Source: Pontibacterium sinense
GTDB taxonomy: Bacteria; Pseudomonadota; Gammaproteobacteria; Pseudomonadales; Balneatricaceae
Direction of reading: 5' to 3'
DNA: 64,000 nt
Assembly (NCBI RefSeq): GCF_015209595.1
Contig: NZ_JADEYS010000017.1
Coordinates: 1 to 64,000 of the forward strand
The position numbers and the translations under genes were made by a program. The notes beneath the pieces are model-generated. The model was not told the origin of the DNA and ran no database searches. It worked only from the letters and a program-made list of their open reading frames with translations. The first letter of the stretch is position 1. Each line of letters begins with the position of its first letter. Positions 19,696-29,903 of the stretch are shown piece after piece.

Positions 19696-20580
19696 CTACT
19701 GTGCAGCTGCTGGCGCCTGCGGCTCAGATAGATACTTAAAGAAGTCACTATCCGGCTTCAACACCATCATATCACCGCTGCCAGTGAACGATTTGCGGTA
19801 TGCCTGCAGACTACGATGGAAAGAGTAGAATTCAGGGTTCTGCTGATAAGCATTTGCATACACATTCGCTGCAGTGGCATCGCCTTCACCTCGAATCCAT
19901 TCAGACTCTCGGTACGCTTCCGCCTCGACAACCGTCTTCTGACGATCTGCGTCTGCGCGAATACCTTCCGCCAGCTCTTTACCTCGCGCACGCAATTCAC
20001 TTGCTTCACGCTCACGCTCGGTACGCATACGCTGATACACAGATTCAGATACGGCAGGTGGCAAATCGATACGCTTCACACGCACATCGATCACCTCGAT
20101 GCCGAACTCATCTTCAGCAATTTTGCTCAGGCTCTCAGTCAACTCCTTCATCAACTGCTCACGCTCACCAGAAACCACTTCAGTTACCGTACGCTCACCA
20201 AACTGGTTACGCAGACCTGTATCTACACGGTCAGACAGAAGCTTCGCGGCACGGAACTCATCACCTGAAGTTGCGGTATAGAACTTTTCAACATTATCAA
20301 TCTTCCACTTAACAAAAGAATCCACTTCCAGACTCTTTTTCTCCAGTGTCAGATACGACTGAGGCGCAGCATCCAGCGTCAACACTCGACCATCAAACAG
20401 GCGAACGTTGTTCACAATTGGAAAACGGAAATGCAAGCCAGGCTCCAGATCCGAATTCACCACCTCACCAAACTTCAGCAATACGCCACGTTCGGTTTCT
20501 TTAACAATGTATACAGAGCTATAGCCGACAAACACCGCAACAATGAGAACGATGAGAACAAACATACTAGAAGGTTTCAT
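19696..20580 (-). CDS. hflC: HflC, FtsH-protease modulator
   Basis: This 294-residue SPFH/prohibitin protein forms the HflKC cage around the FtsH protease in the inner membrane. It has one N-terminal membrane helix (about 5-27) and a periplasmic SPFH domain (EVVNSDLEPGLHFRFPIV). A long charged coiled coil follows (about 170-240, EREREASELRARGKELAEG). Start and the hflK stop overlap as TAATG. The C-terminus is Pro/Ala-rich. Confidence 0.95.
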   Translation of the reverse strand: MKPSSMFVLIVLIVAVFVGYSSVYIVKETERGVLLKFGEVVNSDLEPGLHFRFPIVNNVRLFDGRVLTLDAAPQSYLTLEKKSLEVDSFVKWKIDNVEKFYTATSGDEFRAAKLLSDRVDTGLRNQFGERTVTEVVSGEREQLMKELTESLSKIAEDEFGIEVIDVRVKRIDLPPAVSESVYQRMRTEREREASELRARGKELAEGIRADADRQKTVVEAEAYRESEWIRGEGDATAANVYANAYQQNPEFYSFHRSLQAYRKSFTGSGDMMVLKPDSDFFKYLSEPQAPAAAQ

Positions 20581-21806
20581 TAACGCCCCTCCCTACGGGT
20601 ATTCAGCTGACGCTGACGCAACTGATCAATAACCTGATCAGTCACTTCACGCAAACTCTGGTTATCCAAACGCACTGGACCATTCGCATCTACACGTGGC
20701 ATAGCCGCAGCCGATGTACCCTGACTCAACTTATCGAGTGGCAGATACATCATGTTATTACCACCTTCAACATCAACCAGAACCTTAGGGCTATTACCCA
20801 AGACCTGCTCCATCGTATCCAGATACAAACGCTCACGGGTAACGTCCGGCGCTTTTTCATATTCAGTCAACAACGCAGTGAAACGGCGCGCTTCACCTTC
20901 AGCCTTTGCAATGACCTCTTCACGGTAAGCATTGGCCTCCTCCAGCATACGCTGGGCCTGACCACGCGCTTCCGGAATGATGCCGTTGGAATAGGCTTCA
21001 GCCTCGTTTTTCACACGGACTTCATCTTCTCGGGCACGGATTACATCGTTAAATGCATCCTGAACCTGACTCGGCGCTTTAGCTTCTTTTACGTTGACCT
21101 TAGAGATCTGCAGACCTGTGCTGTAGTCATCCATGTAACTCTGAAGACGCTCCTGCACCTGAACAGACAGCGCTGCACGCCCCTGCGTCAGGATAGAGTG
21201 CATATCGGTTGAACCCACTACGTGACGCAACGCAGATTCAGCTGCATGCGACAAGCTAGCCTCAGGATCACGAACACTCAACTGGAAGTCTTTAGGATTG
21301 GCAATGACATACTGAACCGCCATATCCACATCAACGATATTTTCATCTTTGGTCAGCATCAACGCACGGTGCGTACGGGTACGAACCTGAGTGACATTAA
21401 CCTTCTGCACTTCATCAATCAGCGGTGGATTCCAACGCAGACCCGGTCCTACCGTTTCGGCATATTTACCCAAACGAAGCACAACACCACGCTCCTGCTG
21501 ATCAACGGTATACATACCCATGCCCGCCCAGAGGACTGCAGCAATCACGATCAGGATCAGGAAAAAACCAGAGCCTGATGAAGAACCAGAACCCGATCCA
21601 CCACCGTCGCCGCCAAAGCCGCCACTGTTTGGTTTTTTACCGGAGCCACCAAAAATACTATTCAGACGATCCTGAAGCTTACGCAGAGCCTCATCCAGAT
21701 CAGGAGGTCCCTGATCGCCGCCACCACCATTGCCGCCGCGGTTTTTACCACCACCGCCCCAAGGATCATTATTATTGCCGTTACCACCCGGCTCATTCCA
21801 AGCCAT
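20580..21806 (-). CDS. hflK: HflK, FtsH-protease modulator
   Basis: This 408-residue partner of HflC has a Gly/Asn-rich cytoplasmic N-terminus (about 1-90) that is typical of HflK. One membrane segment (about 88-107) is followed by an SPFH domain beginning VDQQERGVVLRLGKYA, and a coiled coil follows. The start MAWNEPGGN is family-typical; an in-frame Met six codons earlier is not. It lies 145 bp after hflX. Confidence 0.95.
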   Translation of the reverse strand: MAWNEPGGNGNNNDPWGGGGKNRGGNGGGGDQGPPDLDEALRKLQDRLNSIFGGSGKKPNSGGFGGDGGGSGSGSSSGSGFFLILIVIAAVLWAGMGMYTVDQQERGVVLRLGKYAETVGPGLRWNPPLIDEVQKVNVTQVRTRTHRALMLTKDENIVDVDMAVQYVIANPKDFQLSVRDPEASLSHAAESALRHVVGSTDMHSILTQGRAALSVQVQERLQSYMDDYSTGLQISKVNVKEAKAPSQVQDAFNDVIRAREDEVRVKNEAEAYSNGIIPEARGQAQRMLEEANAYREEVIAKAEGEARRFTALLTEYEKAPDVTRERLYLDTMEQVLGNSPKVLVDVEGGNNMMYLPLDKLSQGTSAAAMPRVDANGPVRLDNQSLREVTDQVIDQLRQRQLNTRREGR

Positions 21807-21951
21807 TACGTGTCTCCGTTCCAAAAGCTTGATTCGCTGAGGAAAATTGTAGGTAGCCCCTAATTACTGTGCAAGCAACATTTGCATTTATCCGACAAAA
21901 GAGCGGATCTATTTAAATATAGTCGCAAAGAAAAGGATTTTACCCAGCTAT

Positions 21952-23253
21952 TTAATGATGGACCTCAACTGAACAATAGCGTTCAGCCGGAATATCCAAC
22001 CGACTCAAAAGTTGTAGCAGATCTTTTTTCTGCAACCGTATTTCCAGCTGCATATGCCCCTGATCATCATAGGACTCGTTCAGAACCGCACCCTGATCGT
22101 ACAACTGGGCACGCAAACCACCATCGCGCGGCGATAAGCTGATCGTTTCGTGAAAAACATCGTCCGACAGCAACTCGTTCACTGCCTGTAAAAGCAGTTC
22201 AGTTCCCGCCCCAGACACCGCTGAAAGCCAAACCCTGACGGGCTGTCCTTCGTCATCACGATCAATACGCGGCGCCTGACCTTCAAGCAGATCCAGTTTG
22301 TTATAAACCTGAAGCTGAGGAATATCCTCTGCTCCGATCTCTTTTAGCACTTTCTCTACTTCGTGGATATTATCGTGACGTTCATCGTCATAACAATCTA
22401 TCACATGTAACAACAGCGTTGCTTCAGACGTTTCCTGCAATGTTGCCCTAAACGACTCAACCAATTTATGCGGTAGATGGCGAATAAAGCCAACCGTATC
22501 TGCAAGAATAGCGGGACCGGCATCGTCCAGAGTGATACGTCTTAACGTTGGATCCAGCGTAGCAAACAACTGATCAGCCGCATAAATATCGGATGCCGTA
22601 ATCTGGTTAAAGAGCGTCGACTTACCCGCATTGGTGTAGCCGACCAGCGATACAGTTGCGATCTCCGACCGTCGACGGGAACGACGCCCCTGATCACGCT
22701 GCTTGCGTACTTTATCCAGACGCTTGTGAATACTCTTGATACGCGCCCGAAGCATTCGCCGATCACTTTCAAGCTGAGTTTCACCCGGACCACGCAGACC
22801 GATACCACCCTTCTGACGCTCAAGGTGGGTCCAGCCACGGACCAGACGGGTCGACATATGCTCAAGTTGCGCCAGCTCTACCTGCAATTTACCCTCATGG
22901 GTACGCGCACGCTGGGCAAAAATATCCAGAATCAAGCCTGTTCGATCAAGTACTCGACACTTGATCTCATGCTCGATATTTCTTTCCTGACCGGGACTTA
23001 AGGCGTGATTAAAGATAACCAGTTCAGCACCGTGCATCTGAACAAGAGCACGTAGCTCCTCCAGTTTACCGGCACCAACAAAGAATTTCGGACTGGGCTG
23101 TGCACGTGACCCCGTCAAAAATTCGACGGGGTCGGCACCTGCTGAAAGCGCAAGCTCTTCGAGCTCTCGGGGACTTTCCTGATCGGCCTCATCGGCCAGA
23201 TCTAAATGCACTAGTATGGCGAGTTCGCCAGATTCGGGACGCTCGAAGAACAA
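21952..23253 (-). CDS. hflX: Ribosome-associated GTPase HflX
   Basis: This 433-residue GTPase splits stalled or heat-damaged ribosomes. The N-terminal HflX domain (residues 1-160, with LSPGQERN and RTGLILDIFAQRA) and a coiled coil precede the GTPase domain. That domain has VSLVGYTNAGKST, DTVGF and NKLD motifs. The start is TTG followed by FFERPESGE, which matches homologues. It lies 8 nt after hfq, so they are surely co-transcribed. Confidence 0.95.
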   Translation of the reverse strand: MFFERPESGELAILVHLDLADEADQESPRELEELALSAGADPVEFLTGSRAQPSPKFFVGAGKLEELRALVQMHGAELVIFNHALSPGQERNIEHEIKCRVLDRTGLILDIFAQRARTHEGKLQVELAQLEHMSTRLVRGWTHLERQKGGIGLRGPGETQLESDRRMLRARIKSIHKRLDKVRKQRDQGRRSRRRSEIATVSLVGYTNAGKSTLFNQITASDIYAADQLFATLDPTLRRITLDDAGPAILADTVGFIRHLPHKLVESFRATLQETSEATLLLHVIDCYDDERHDNIHEVEKVLKEIGAEDIPQLQVYNKLDLLEGQAPRIDRDDEGQPVRVWLSAVSGAGTELLLQAVNELLSDDVFHETISLSPRDGGLRAQLYDQGAVLNESYDDQGHMQLEIRLQKKDLLQLLSRLDIPAERYCSVEVHH

Positions 23254-23261
23254 TTATAACC

Positions 23262-23504
23262 TCAGCTGGCAGACTTAGGCTCTTCCGCCGGCGGCAGCTT
23301 CACGGGACGTGCTGGCACAACGGTTGAAATAGCGTGTTTATAGACCATTTGGCTAACTGTATTTTTCAACAGAATAACAAACTGATCGAAAGACTCGATT
23401 TGACCCTGCAACTTAATGCCATTTACCAAGAAAATGGATACGGGTACCCTTTCCTTACGCAGAGCGTTCAAATAAGGGTCTTGTAAAGATTGCCCTTTTG
23501 ACAT
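23262..23504 (-). CDS. hfq: RNA chaperone Hfq
   Basis: This 80-residue Sm-like hexameric protein mediates small-RNA pairing with mRNAs. The Sm1 motif ([19 protein letters not shown]) and the Sm2 motif (YKHAIST) are intact, and the N-terminal [10 protein letters not shown] proximal-face residues are conserved. The tail is short (ending [10 protein letters not shown]), as in Pseudomonas rather than E. coli. The ATG has GGAG eight bases upstream. The 115-bp A+T-rich gap to miaA holds a likely promoter and a perfect palindrome. Confidence 0.97.
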   Translation of the reverse strand: MSKGQSLQDPYLNALRKERVPVSIFLVNGIKLQGQIESFDQFVILLKNTVSQMVYKHAISTVVPARPVKLPPAEEPKSAS

Positions 23505-23543
23505 TACAAACTCCTTCCTGAAAAAATTTTCGTTATATATTTG

Positions 23544-23549
23544 ATTATA
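23544..23549 (-). promoter_or_regulatory. Putative hfq promoter (-10)
   Basis: TATAAT on the minus strand in an A+T-rich stretch lies about 40 bp upstream of the hfq ATG. No clear -35 is visible. Additional hfq promoters within miaA, as known in E. coli, would not be seen by eye. Confidence 0.4.
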
Positions 23550-23613
23550 ATTTTTTATATCTGTCCAAAAATCCACCTGTATTCTAGCCCACAAGCAGAG
23601 TTTAACGACCAGC

Positions 23614-23633
23614 CTGTCATTATATAATGACAG
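23614..23633. repeat. Perfect 20-bp palindrome at the miaA-hfq junction
   Basis: The half-site CTGTCATTAT is followed directly by its exact reverse complement ATAATGACAG. It overlaps the miaA stop codon and last codons and lies about 110 bp upstream of hfq. It has no T-run and no loop, so it looks more like a dimeric-protein operator than a terminator. The centre also contains TATATAAT, a possible -10. Confidence 0.8.
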
Positions 23634-24558
23634 AGTTAATCAATTTCAAGGCTTTAGACGTAATATCTCGATCATTTGTGTCCAGCCAGTTAAGATTTTC
23701 CCAACTTCTCAACCACGTAATCTGTCTTTTTGCCAACTGACGCGTGGCTACAACCCCTTTAAACTGCATGGTTTCGTAATCCCACTGCCCGGAAAAGCAC
23801 TCCCACATCTGCCGGTAACCGACACATCGCACCGAAGGCATCGCCAGATCCAGATCTCCACGCTCCCACAATGCCCGCACTTCCTCTTCAAACCCTTGTT
23901 CCAGCATAATCTGGAAACGCTGCGCTATACGCTCATGCAACACAGAGCGTTCTGGCGGCATCACTGATAACGACACCACCGGACTATCCAGTCGCTGAGC
24001 TTGTTGCTCCGCCCAGTGTTCCGTCATAGAGCGTCCGGTTATCTCATACACTTCCAACGCACGCTGTAAACGCTGAGAATCATTTGGGTTTAATCGCTCT
24101 GCCGATTGCGGGTCAACCTCTGACAATCGAGCATGAATAGCTGACCAACCTTTCTCTGCGGCTTCTGCCTCAATACGCTGACGCACCTCAGGGTCTGCCT
24201 CAGGTAATGTCGCAAGCCCGTTCAGTAGAGCATGGAAATAAAGCATAGTTCCGCCCGTCAGCAACGGAATTTTACCTGCTTGGTGAATACGCGCGATCTC
24301 CGCCAGAGCATCCGTGCGAAACTCTGCCGCGGAATAAGCCTGCGCCGGATCACGAAGATCAATTAAGCGATGAGGATAACGCGCCAACATCTCCGCATCG
24401 GGCTTTGCGGTACCAATATTCATATCCCGGTAGATCATCGCAGAGTCGACACTGACGATCTCACACGGAAGATGATCGTAGAGATCCATTGCCAGTGCAG
24501 TTTTGCCCGAGGCGGTTGGCCCCATCAAGAATACAATCGGGAGTTGCGTACTGCTCAC
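23620..24558 (-). CDS. miaA: tRNA dimethylallyltransferase MiaA
   Basis: This 312-residue enzyme prenylates A37 of tRNAs that read UNN codons. The P-loop [10 protein letters not shown] is near residue 13, with [18 protein letters not shown] and the DXXG-like segments following. The start is GTG, placed directly after the mutL stop (TAAGTG) with GAGAGG upstream. It lies in the usual mutL-miaA-hfq order. The final codons overlap a 20-bp palindrome. Confidence 0.95.
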   Translation of the reverse strand: MSSTQLPIVFLMGPTASGKTALAMDLYDHLPCEIVSVDSAMIYRDMNIGTAKPDAEMLARYPHRLIDLRDPAQAYSAAEFRTDALAEIARIHQAGKIPLLTGGTMLYFHALLNGLATLPEADPEVRQRIEAEAAEKGWSAIHARLSEVDPQSAERLNPNDSQRLQRALEVYEITGRSMTEHWAEQQAQRLDSPVVSLSVMPPERSVLHERIAQRFQIMLEQGFEEEVRALWERGDLDLAMPSVRCVGYRQMWECFSGQWDYETMQFKGVVATRQLAKRQITWLRSWENLNWLDTNDRDITSKALKLINSVII

Positions 24559-26472
24559 TTACTGACCTCTCATAAAGAGCTTATCCAGATCAGCCATACT
24601 GAGCTGAGTCCAGGTGGGACGACCATGGTTACACTGACCACTACGCTCTGTCATCTCCATGTCACGTAGCAAGGCATTCATTTCCGTTACCGTAAGCTGC
24701 CGGTTAGCACGCACCGCACCGTGACATGCCATAGTCGCCAATAGTTCGTTGATATGATTCTCGATACGCTGACTGATGCCATGGACCAACATGTCAGACA
24801 ATACGTCACGCACCAGCTGCTCAACATTGCCTTTCGCCAGCGCAACCGGCACCTGTCGGATGACCAGCGTTTCCTGTCCCATCCGCGCCAGTTCGAATCC
24901 GAGTCGCTTGAATGTTTCCTGCTGTTCGTCTGCACAATCTGCTTCCCTCTCACTTACCGCCATACTCAACGGCACGAGCAGAGGCTGACTGCGCACGACC
25001 TCAGTTTCGTATGATTTTTTCATCCGCTCATAAACGATACGCTCATGGGCCGCATGCATATCAACCACAACCATACCCTGCGCGTTTTGCGCCAGGATAT
25101 AGACACCATGTAGTTGCGCCACGGCATACCCGAGTGGAGGACAGTGTTCAGCGCTCTCTGCCGGCATTTCAGCAGAATTGATCGGCATATTTTGAGACAC
25201 AGGATCATTTAACGACTCGCCGAACGCTGCTAACCCATTTCCGACAACCGGACTGCTTTCAGCCATAACAACATCCGGATGCAATGCCGCATACTGGCCA
25301 ATTTGCTCATTCACACCCCGCGCTGAAGGGCGCGGAGCTGACGACAAAGACATTCGCCCTTGCTCGAAATTGATCGGGGAAACACCACCTTGCTCTGGCA
25401 CCAGACCGGCCGGACTGTTCAATGTACCTGCAGGCGTGGTCTGCGCCGTCACCTGTTCATCGGGCCGCGCATCCGCGATCACCCGATGAATCGTCCGAAA
25501 CAGAAAGTCATGCACCAAGCGGCTTTCTCGAAAACGAACCTCATGCTTGGTAGGGTGCACGTTGACATCCACCAGCGCCGGATCCAACTCCAGATACAGT
25601 ACATACGCCGGGTGTCGCCCGTGATAGAGCACATCCTGATACGCTTGCCGCACCGCATGAGATACCACTTTATCGCGAATAATTCGGCCATTCACAAAGA
25701 AGTACTGCAGGTCAGCCTGACTGCGTGAGAACGTTGGCATACCGATCCAACCCCACAACCGCAATCCGGACGCCGAGGCTTCCATATCAACCTTCATGGC
25801 ATTATCAACGAATGCAGAACCACACACGGACGCAATACGCCGCTCGCGTTCGATTTCACTGTCTGCCTGGCGCAACTGATGAATAACTTTACCGTTGTGG
25901 CGCAACTGGAAGGCCACATCAAAACGCCCCAACGCCTGACGTTTCACCACCTCATCCAGATGCTTAAATTCGGTCTTTTCAGTCTTCAGGAACTTACGCC
26001 GCGCGGGGGTATTAAAAAACAAGTCCCGAACTTCTACCGACGTACCTTCAGGATGCGCCGCAGGGGCGATCACGGCATCCATCTCTCGCCCTTCAGTTTG
26101 CACCTGCCACGCTGACTCATTGCCCGGCTGACGTGATGTCAGGGTCAATCGCGAGACGGAACTGATACTCGCCAACGCTTCACCACGAAATCCCAGCGTT
26201 GCAACGGCTTCCAGATCTTCCAGCTCAATGATCTTTGACGTAGCGTGCCGGCTCAGCGCCAAGGGCAGGTCTTCTTTAGTAATGCCGCCACCATTATCAC
26301 GAATGCGGATCAACTTTACGCCACCCTGATCGATCTCCAGATCCACCTTATTGGCACCAGAGTCAATGCTGTTTTCCAGCAACTCTTTCACCACAGAAGC
26401 AGGACGCTCGACGACCTCACCCGCCGCGATCTGGTTAGCCAGGCGCGGCGAGAGCAGATTGATTCGTTTCAT
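24559..26472 (-). CDS. mutL: DNA mismatch-repair protein MutL
   Basis: This 637-residue GHKL ATPase couples MutS mismatch recognition to MutH or other downstream steps. N-terminal motifs are [25 protein letters not shown]-like (starts at residue 13), DNGGGI and [11 protein letters not shown] variable Pro/Ser-rich linker (about 350-440) leads to the C-terminal dimerisation domain. I did not see the DQHA(X)2E(X)4E endonuclease motif; the sequence reads [13 protein letters not shown] at that place. It is contiguous with miaA and lies 14 nt after amiB. Confidence 0.95.
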   Translation of the reverse strand: MKRINLLSPRLANQIAAGEVVERPASVVKELLENSIDSGANKVDLEIDQGGVKLIRIRDNGGGITKEDLPLALSRHATSKIIELEDLEAVATLGFRGEALASISSVSRLTLTSRQPGNESAWQVQTEGREMDAVIAPAAHPEGTSVEVRDLFFNTPARRKFLKTEKTEFKHLDEVVKRQALGRFDVAFQLRHNGKVIHQLRQADSEIERERRIASVCGSAFVDNAMKVDMEASASGLRLWGWIGMPTFSRSQADLQYFFVNGRIIRDKVVSHAVRQAYQDVLYHGRHPAYVLYLELDPALVDVNVHPTKHEVRFRESRLVHDFLFRTIHRVIADARPDEQVTAQTTPAGTLNSPAGLVPEQGGVSPINFEQGRMSLSSAPRPSARGVNEQIGQYAALHPDVVMAESSPVVGNGLAAFGESLNDPVSQNMPINSAEMPAESAEHCPPLGYAVAQLHGVYILAQNAQGMVVVDMHAAHERIVYERMKKSYETEVVRSQPLLVPLSMAVSEREADCADEQQETFKRLGFELARMGQETLVIRQVPVALAKGNVEQLVRDVLSDMLVHGISQRIENHINELLATMACHGAVRANRQLTVTEMNALLRDMEMTERSGQCNHGRPTWTQLSMADLDKLFMRGQ

Positions 26473-26486
26473 GTATGGAACCCGGT

Positions 26487-27830
26487 TTAACTAGAAGGAA
26501 TATTCAGAACCTGACCGATACGGATGCGGTCATTCTTCAGCTTATTAGCAGCGCGCAACTTCTTAAGAGGAACCCCATTGCGGGACGCAATGACTGACAG
26601 CGTATCGCCTCGCACTACCTTATAAACGCGGGCGGCGTCAGATTTCTTTGATTTCTGAGCTTCAGCGACATAAGTCATCATCGGCGGTTTACGAGCAAAG
26701 TGTGACGTAATGCCTCGGTGTATCGCCTGGGCCATCTTGCGCTGATACTGACGTGTCTTTAGTTTTCTGGCTTCACCCGGGTTGGAGATAAACCCGGTTT
26801 CGACCAACAGAGAAGGAATATCCGGGGATTTCAGTACCACAAACCCGGCCTGCTCAACCGATGGTTTGTGCATCCGGGCAAACTTGGAGATATTTTTATG
26901 GATATTACCAGCGACCTGACGACTGTCCGCCCGGCTTGCCGTCATGGACATATCCAGCAATACACCGGCCAGAACGTCATCTTTATCTTCCAGACTCACG
27001 CTGCCTACACCACCGATCAGATCGGCACTGTTCTCTTTGCGTGCCAGCCAGCGGCCCACTTCACCCGACGCACCCCGTGGCGATAATACCCAGACAGATG
27101 CACCTTTTGCCCGCGAGTCTTTAAATGCATCCGCGTGGATCGATACAAACAGATCAGCGTTTTGTTGACGCGCCTTCTTAGTACGACCACGTAAACTGAT
27201 GTAATAGTCGCTTTTACGGGTCAGTACCGCCTTGTAACCTGACGTAGCGTCGAACAGCTTTTTCAAATCTTTGGCAATGGCCAGAACAACGTCTTTCTCT
27301 CGCACACGCCCAGCGCCAATCGCACCTGGATCGTCGCCTCCGTGGCCAGCATCGATGGAAACGATAATATCGCGCACTTTACCAGTCGATTTGGGACGAT
27401 AAACGGCCTTTTTAACCACCTTAGGCTTTGCCGTTTCGTCATACAGATCCACCACCAGACGGTGGCCGTATTTCTGATTTGGTTTTAATACAAAACTTTT
27501 CGGTCGCACCGAACGTTTCATATCCAATACAACACGCAGCTGTTTGCCGTTTTTACCCTTTCGGATCTGTGTAATGGGGCTTTTAGCCAATGACAATTTG
27601 GAGAGATTTGCACTCATGCTGGACGAAGCGACATCCAACACAATGCGATCGGGCTTCTTCAATGTAAAGATTTTGTGCTCCACAGGCCCGCTCAGGTCAA
27701 ACACCAGACGCGCATGATCCGGTGCCAACCAGATACGCACATTCTTAACATCTGCCGCCTGCACCACTGATGCGCACACACTCAGCATCAGCAACACAAC
27801 TGTTCTCAAAACCGTCTGCAATCCCGTCAT
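26487..27830 (-). CDS. amiB: N-acetylmuramoyl-L-alanine amidase (AmiB-like)
   Basis: This 447-residue periplasmic amidase splits septal peptidoglycan during daughter-cell separation. It has a Sec signal peptide (about 1-25, ending VVQAAD) and an AMIN domain (about 27-130). The zinc-dependent Amidase_3 domain follows ([17 protein letters not shown] at about 155, LVETGFISN near 350). One C-terminal LysM repeat ends the protein ([18 protein letters not shown]). It sits between tsaE and mutL as in enterics and pseudomonads. Confidence 0.95.
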   Translation of the reverse strand: MTGLQTVLRTVVLLMLSVCASVVQAADVKNVRIWLAPDHARLVFDLSGPVEHKIFTLKKPDRIVLDVASSSMSANLSKLSLAKSPITQIRKGKNGKQLRVVLDMKRSVRPKSFVLKPNQKYGHRLVVDLYDETAKPKVVKKAVYRPKSTGKVRDIIVSIDAGHGGDDPGAIGAGRVREKDVVLAIAKDLKKLFDATSGYKAVLTRKSDYYISLRGRTKKARQQNADLFVSIHADAFKDSRAKGASVWVLSPRGASGEVGRWLARKENSADLIGGVGSVSLEDKDDVLAGVLLDMSMTASRADSRQVAGNIHKNISKFARMHKPSVEQAGFVVLKSPDIPSLLVETGFISNPGEARKLKTRQYQRKMAQAIHRGITSHFARKPPMMTYVAEAQKSKKSDAARVYKVVRGDTLSVIASRNGVPLKKLRAANKLKNDRIRIGQVLNIPSS

Positions 27831-27842
27831 CCTGATCTAAAT

Positions 27843-28307
27843 CTATCTCTTCTCCAGAAGTTTATCGGCCAACTGCTGACCAAACTGAGTGCCCGGCTGC
27901 CATTGAATTCTCCGTCCACGCCCTTCAACGGTGATCGACAGAGTCAAATCCGGCTGCGGCAAAATCCCAGCGCCTTTATCAGGCCACTCAATCAAACATA
28001 ACGCCTGATTGTCAAAATAATCACGAATGCCCAGATACTCAAGTTCTTCCGGGTCAGATAAGCGATAAAGATCAAAGTGATAGATGTGCTTATCCTTCAA
28101 TTCATAGGGCTCTACCAGCGTATAGGTTGGACTCTTAACTGCACCTGTATGGCCAAATCCCTGCAACACACCACGACACAGTGTTGTTTTCCCCATGCCC
28201 AGATCACCTTCAAGAAAGATCACCCCTTGCCCGTCACTGACCTGCGCCAACTCCGCGCCAAACGCTACCATTGCGGCCTCGTCGGCCAATACTCGCTGAT
28301 ACTGCAT
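27843..28307 (-). CDS. tsaE: tRNA threonylcarbamoyladenosine synthesis ATPase TsaE
   Basis: This 154-residue P-loop ATPase works with TsaB and TsaD to make t6A37 on ANN-decoding tRNAs. The Walker A motif is EGDLGMGKTTLCRG (about 34-47), and SPTYTLVEPYEL and HFDLYRLSDPEELEYLG follow as in the family. It lies 7 nt after nnrD and 12 nt before amiB. Confidence 0.95.
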   Translation of the reverse strand: MQYQRVLADEAAMVAFGAELAQVSDGQGVIFLEGDLGMGKTTLCRGVLQGFGHTGAVKSPTYTLVEPYELKDKHIYHFDLYRLSDPEELEYLGIRDYFDNQALCLIEWPDKGAGILPQPDLTLSITVEGRGRRIQWQPGTQFGQQLADKLLEKR

Positions 28308-28314
28308 CTGCTTT

Positions 28315-29844
28315 CTAGTTTCCGTTAATACACTGTTGTCCGTTAATCACCTGAGGCAGGCAACCGATCAGGTCCGTGGCCATCATGCCACGCTCACCCT
28401 GTCGCCCCGCAACCCGGTCAGCGGCGACTGCATGCAGATAAACCCCCATACGCGCTGCATCCACCGATTGGAGCCCCTGAGCCCACAAAGCGCCAATGAT
28501 ACCTGAAAGTACATCTCCCATCCCACCGGCAGCCATTCCAGGATTACCTTTATCGCACAGATACAAGGCATCACCATCGGTGACCAGGGTTCCTGCACCT
28601 TTTAAAATCACACTACCACCGCACGCATCCTGCAATTGAGTTACCGCCTGAAAGCGGTTTTGCTGCAATTGCGCGACTGAACGCTCCAACAGACGTCCAG
28701 CCTCACCCGGATGAGGGGTGAGTATCCAGTTATCCCGGCGGTAGCGCTCAATGCCCCACTGGCAGATCAGGTTCAGCGCATCAGCATCCATGACCAAAGG
28801 TGTCTTAGTCGCCAGAATCCGTTGTAGCATTTGCTGCCCCCAGGCACCGCGCCCTAATCCCGGCCCCACCACAATAACATCAGCCACATCCAATAACGGT
28901 TCAAGTTGCCCTGCGCTGCTGATACCGTGAGTCATCACTTCAGGTACGCGCACCAGCGCCGCCGCCACATGCTCAGGACGGGTAGCCAACGTAATAAGTC
29001 CTGCACCTGTTCGCGCGGCTGACTCCGCTGCCATGAGAGCCGCGCCGCCCATTCCGAGATCGCCACCCACAATCAAAATACGTCCATTTGTACCTTTATG
29101 GGCCGAACGCGCCCGCGCCGGAAGCAATTCTTCCCGATCGATATCGGCGGTACGAAAGGCGCTAACTGGCACCAGTTCATACACATCTTCCGGCAGTTTT
29201 AAGCTATCAAAGTACAACTGCCCGACGTGATCTACCGCTTCATGCGTCAGCAACCCCTGTTTAACACCAATAAACGTGATCGTGCACTCGGCACACACGG
29301 CACTGCCCAGTGCCGCACCGGTATCACTGCATAAACCTGAAGGGATATCGACCGCTAAGACAGGCTTCCCACTGCGATTCAACTGATCGATAGCCTGTCG
29401 CGCCTGACCACGCACTTCACCTCCCAGCCCGGTCCCTAACATTGCATCCACCACCACATCACCGGTAAAAGACATGCCGGGACGAAAATGCTCAACCTCA
29501 ATGCCTTGGGCTCTCATCCATTGCCATGCTTCCAGCGCCTCACCACGTAAACGATCGGCGAATCCTTCATCTCCCAGACAGATCACCTGCACGGCAATGC
29601 CTTTGGCCTGCGCCAGCACCGCCATCACAAACCCATCACCACCATTATTGCCACCACCGCAGAGCACCGTGAGCTGACGCATATCAGACCAGCGCTCATG
29701 CAGCACAACAAAGGCCGCATGCCCTGCACGTTGCATCAGTTTAAAACCGGGAATGGCAAATTGCTCAATCGCTGTGCGGTCAAGGGCGCGGCACTGATCA
29801 GCCGTGTATAATGTGGCCGGCAGTTTGGTTCGGTCGAGTGACAT
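28315..29844 (-). CDS. nnrD: Bifunctional NAD(P)H-hydrate epimerase / ADP-dependent dehydratase
   Basis: This 509-residue repair enzyme restores hydrated NAD(P)H. The N-terminal YjeF epimerase domain (about 1-220) contains LCGGGNNGGDGFVMA and VDIPSGLCSDTG. The C-terminal ribokinase-like dehydratase domain (about 230-500) contains VGPGLGRGAWG, LTPHPGEAGRLL and NPGMAAGGMGDVLSG. Some databases call the fused protein Nnr or YjeF. It heads the long minus-strand run towards hflC. queG is divergent, with a 59-bp gap. Confidence 0.95.
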   Translation of the reverse strand: MSLDRTKLPATLYTADQCRALDRTAIEQFAIPGFKLMQRAGHAAFVVLHERWSDMRQLTVLCGGGNNGGDGFVMAVLAQAKGIAVQVICLGDEGFADRLRGEALEAWQWMRAQGIEVEHFRPGMSFTGDVVVDAMLGTGLGGEVRGQARQAIDQLNRSGKPVLAVDIPSGLCSDTGAALGSAVCAECTITFIGVKQGLLTHEAVDHVGQLYFDSLKLPEDVYELVPVSAFRTADIDREELLPARARSAHKGTNGRILIVGGDLGMGGAALMAAESAARTGAGLITLATRPEHVAAALVRVPEVMTHGISSAGQLEPLLDVADVIVVGPGLGRGAWGQQMLQRILATKTPLVMDADALNLICQWGIERYRRDNWILTPHPGEAGRLLERSVAQLQQNRFQAVTQLQDACGGSVILKGAGTLVTDGDALYLCDKGNPGMAAGGMGDVLSGIIGALWAQGLQSVDAARMGVYLHAVAADRVAGRQGERGMMATDLIGCLPQVINGQQCINGN

Positions 29845-29903
29845 GCTTCAGACTCCAGTAAAGATTGCGTACAGATGCCATATTTCCATCTCATTATAGA
29901 GTA

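Noticed and set aside
24559-26472. MutL endonuclease-type variant
   Set aside because: The DQHAxxExxxxE motif is not present ([13 protein letters not shown] instead), so it resembles the MutH-dependent type. Nothing unusual to report.
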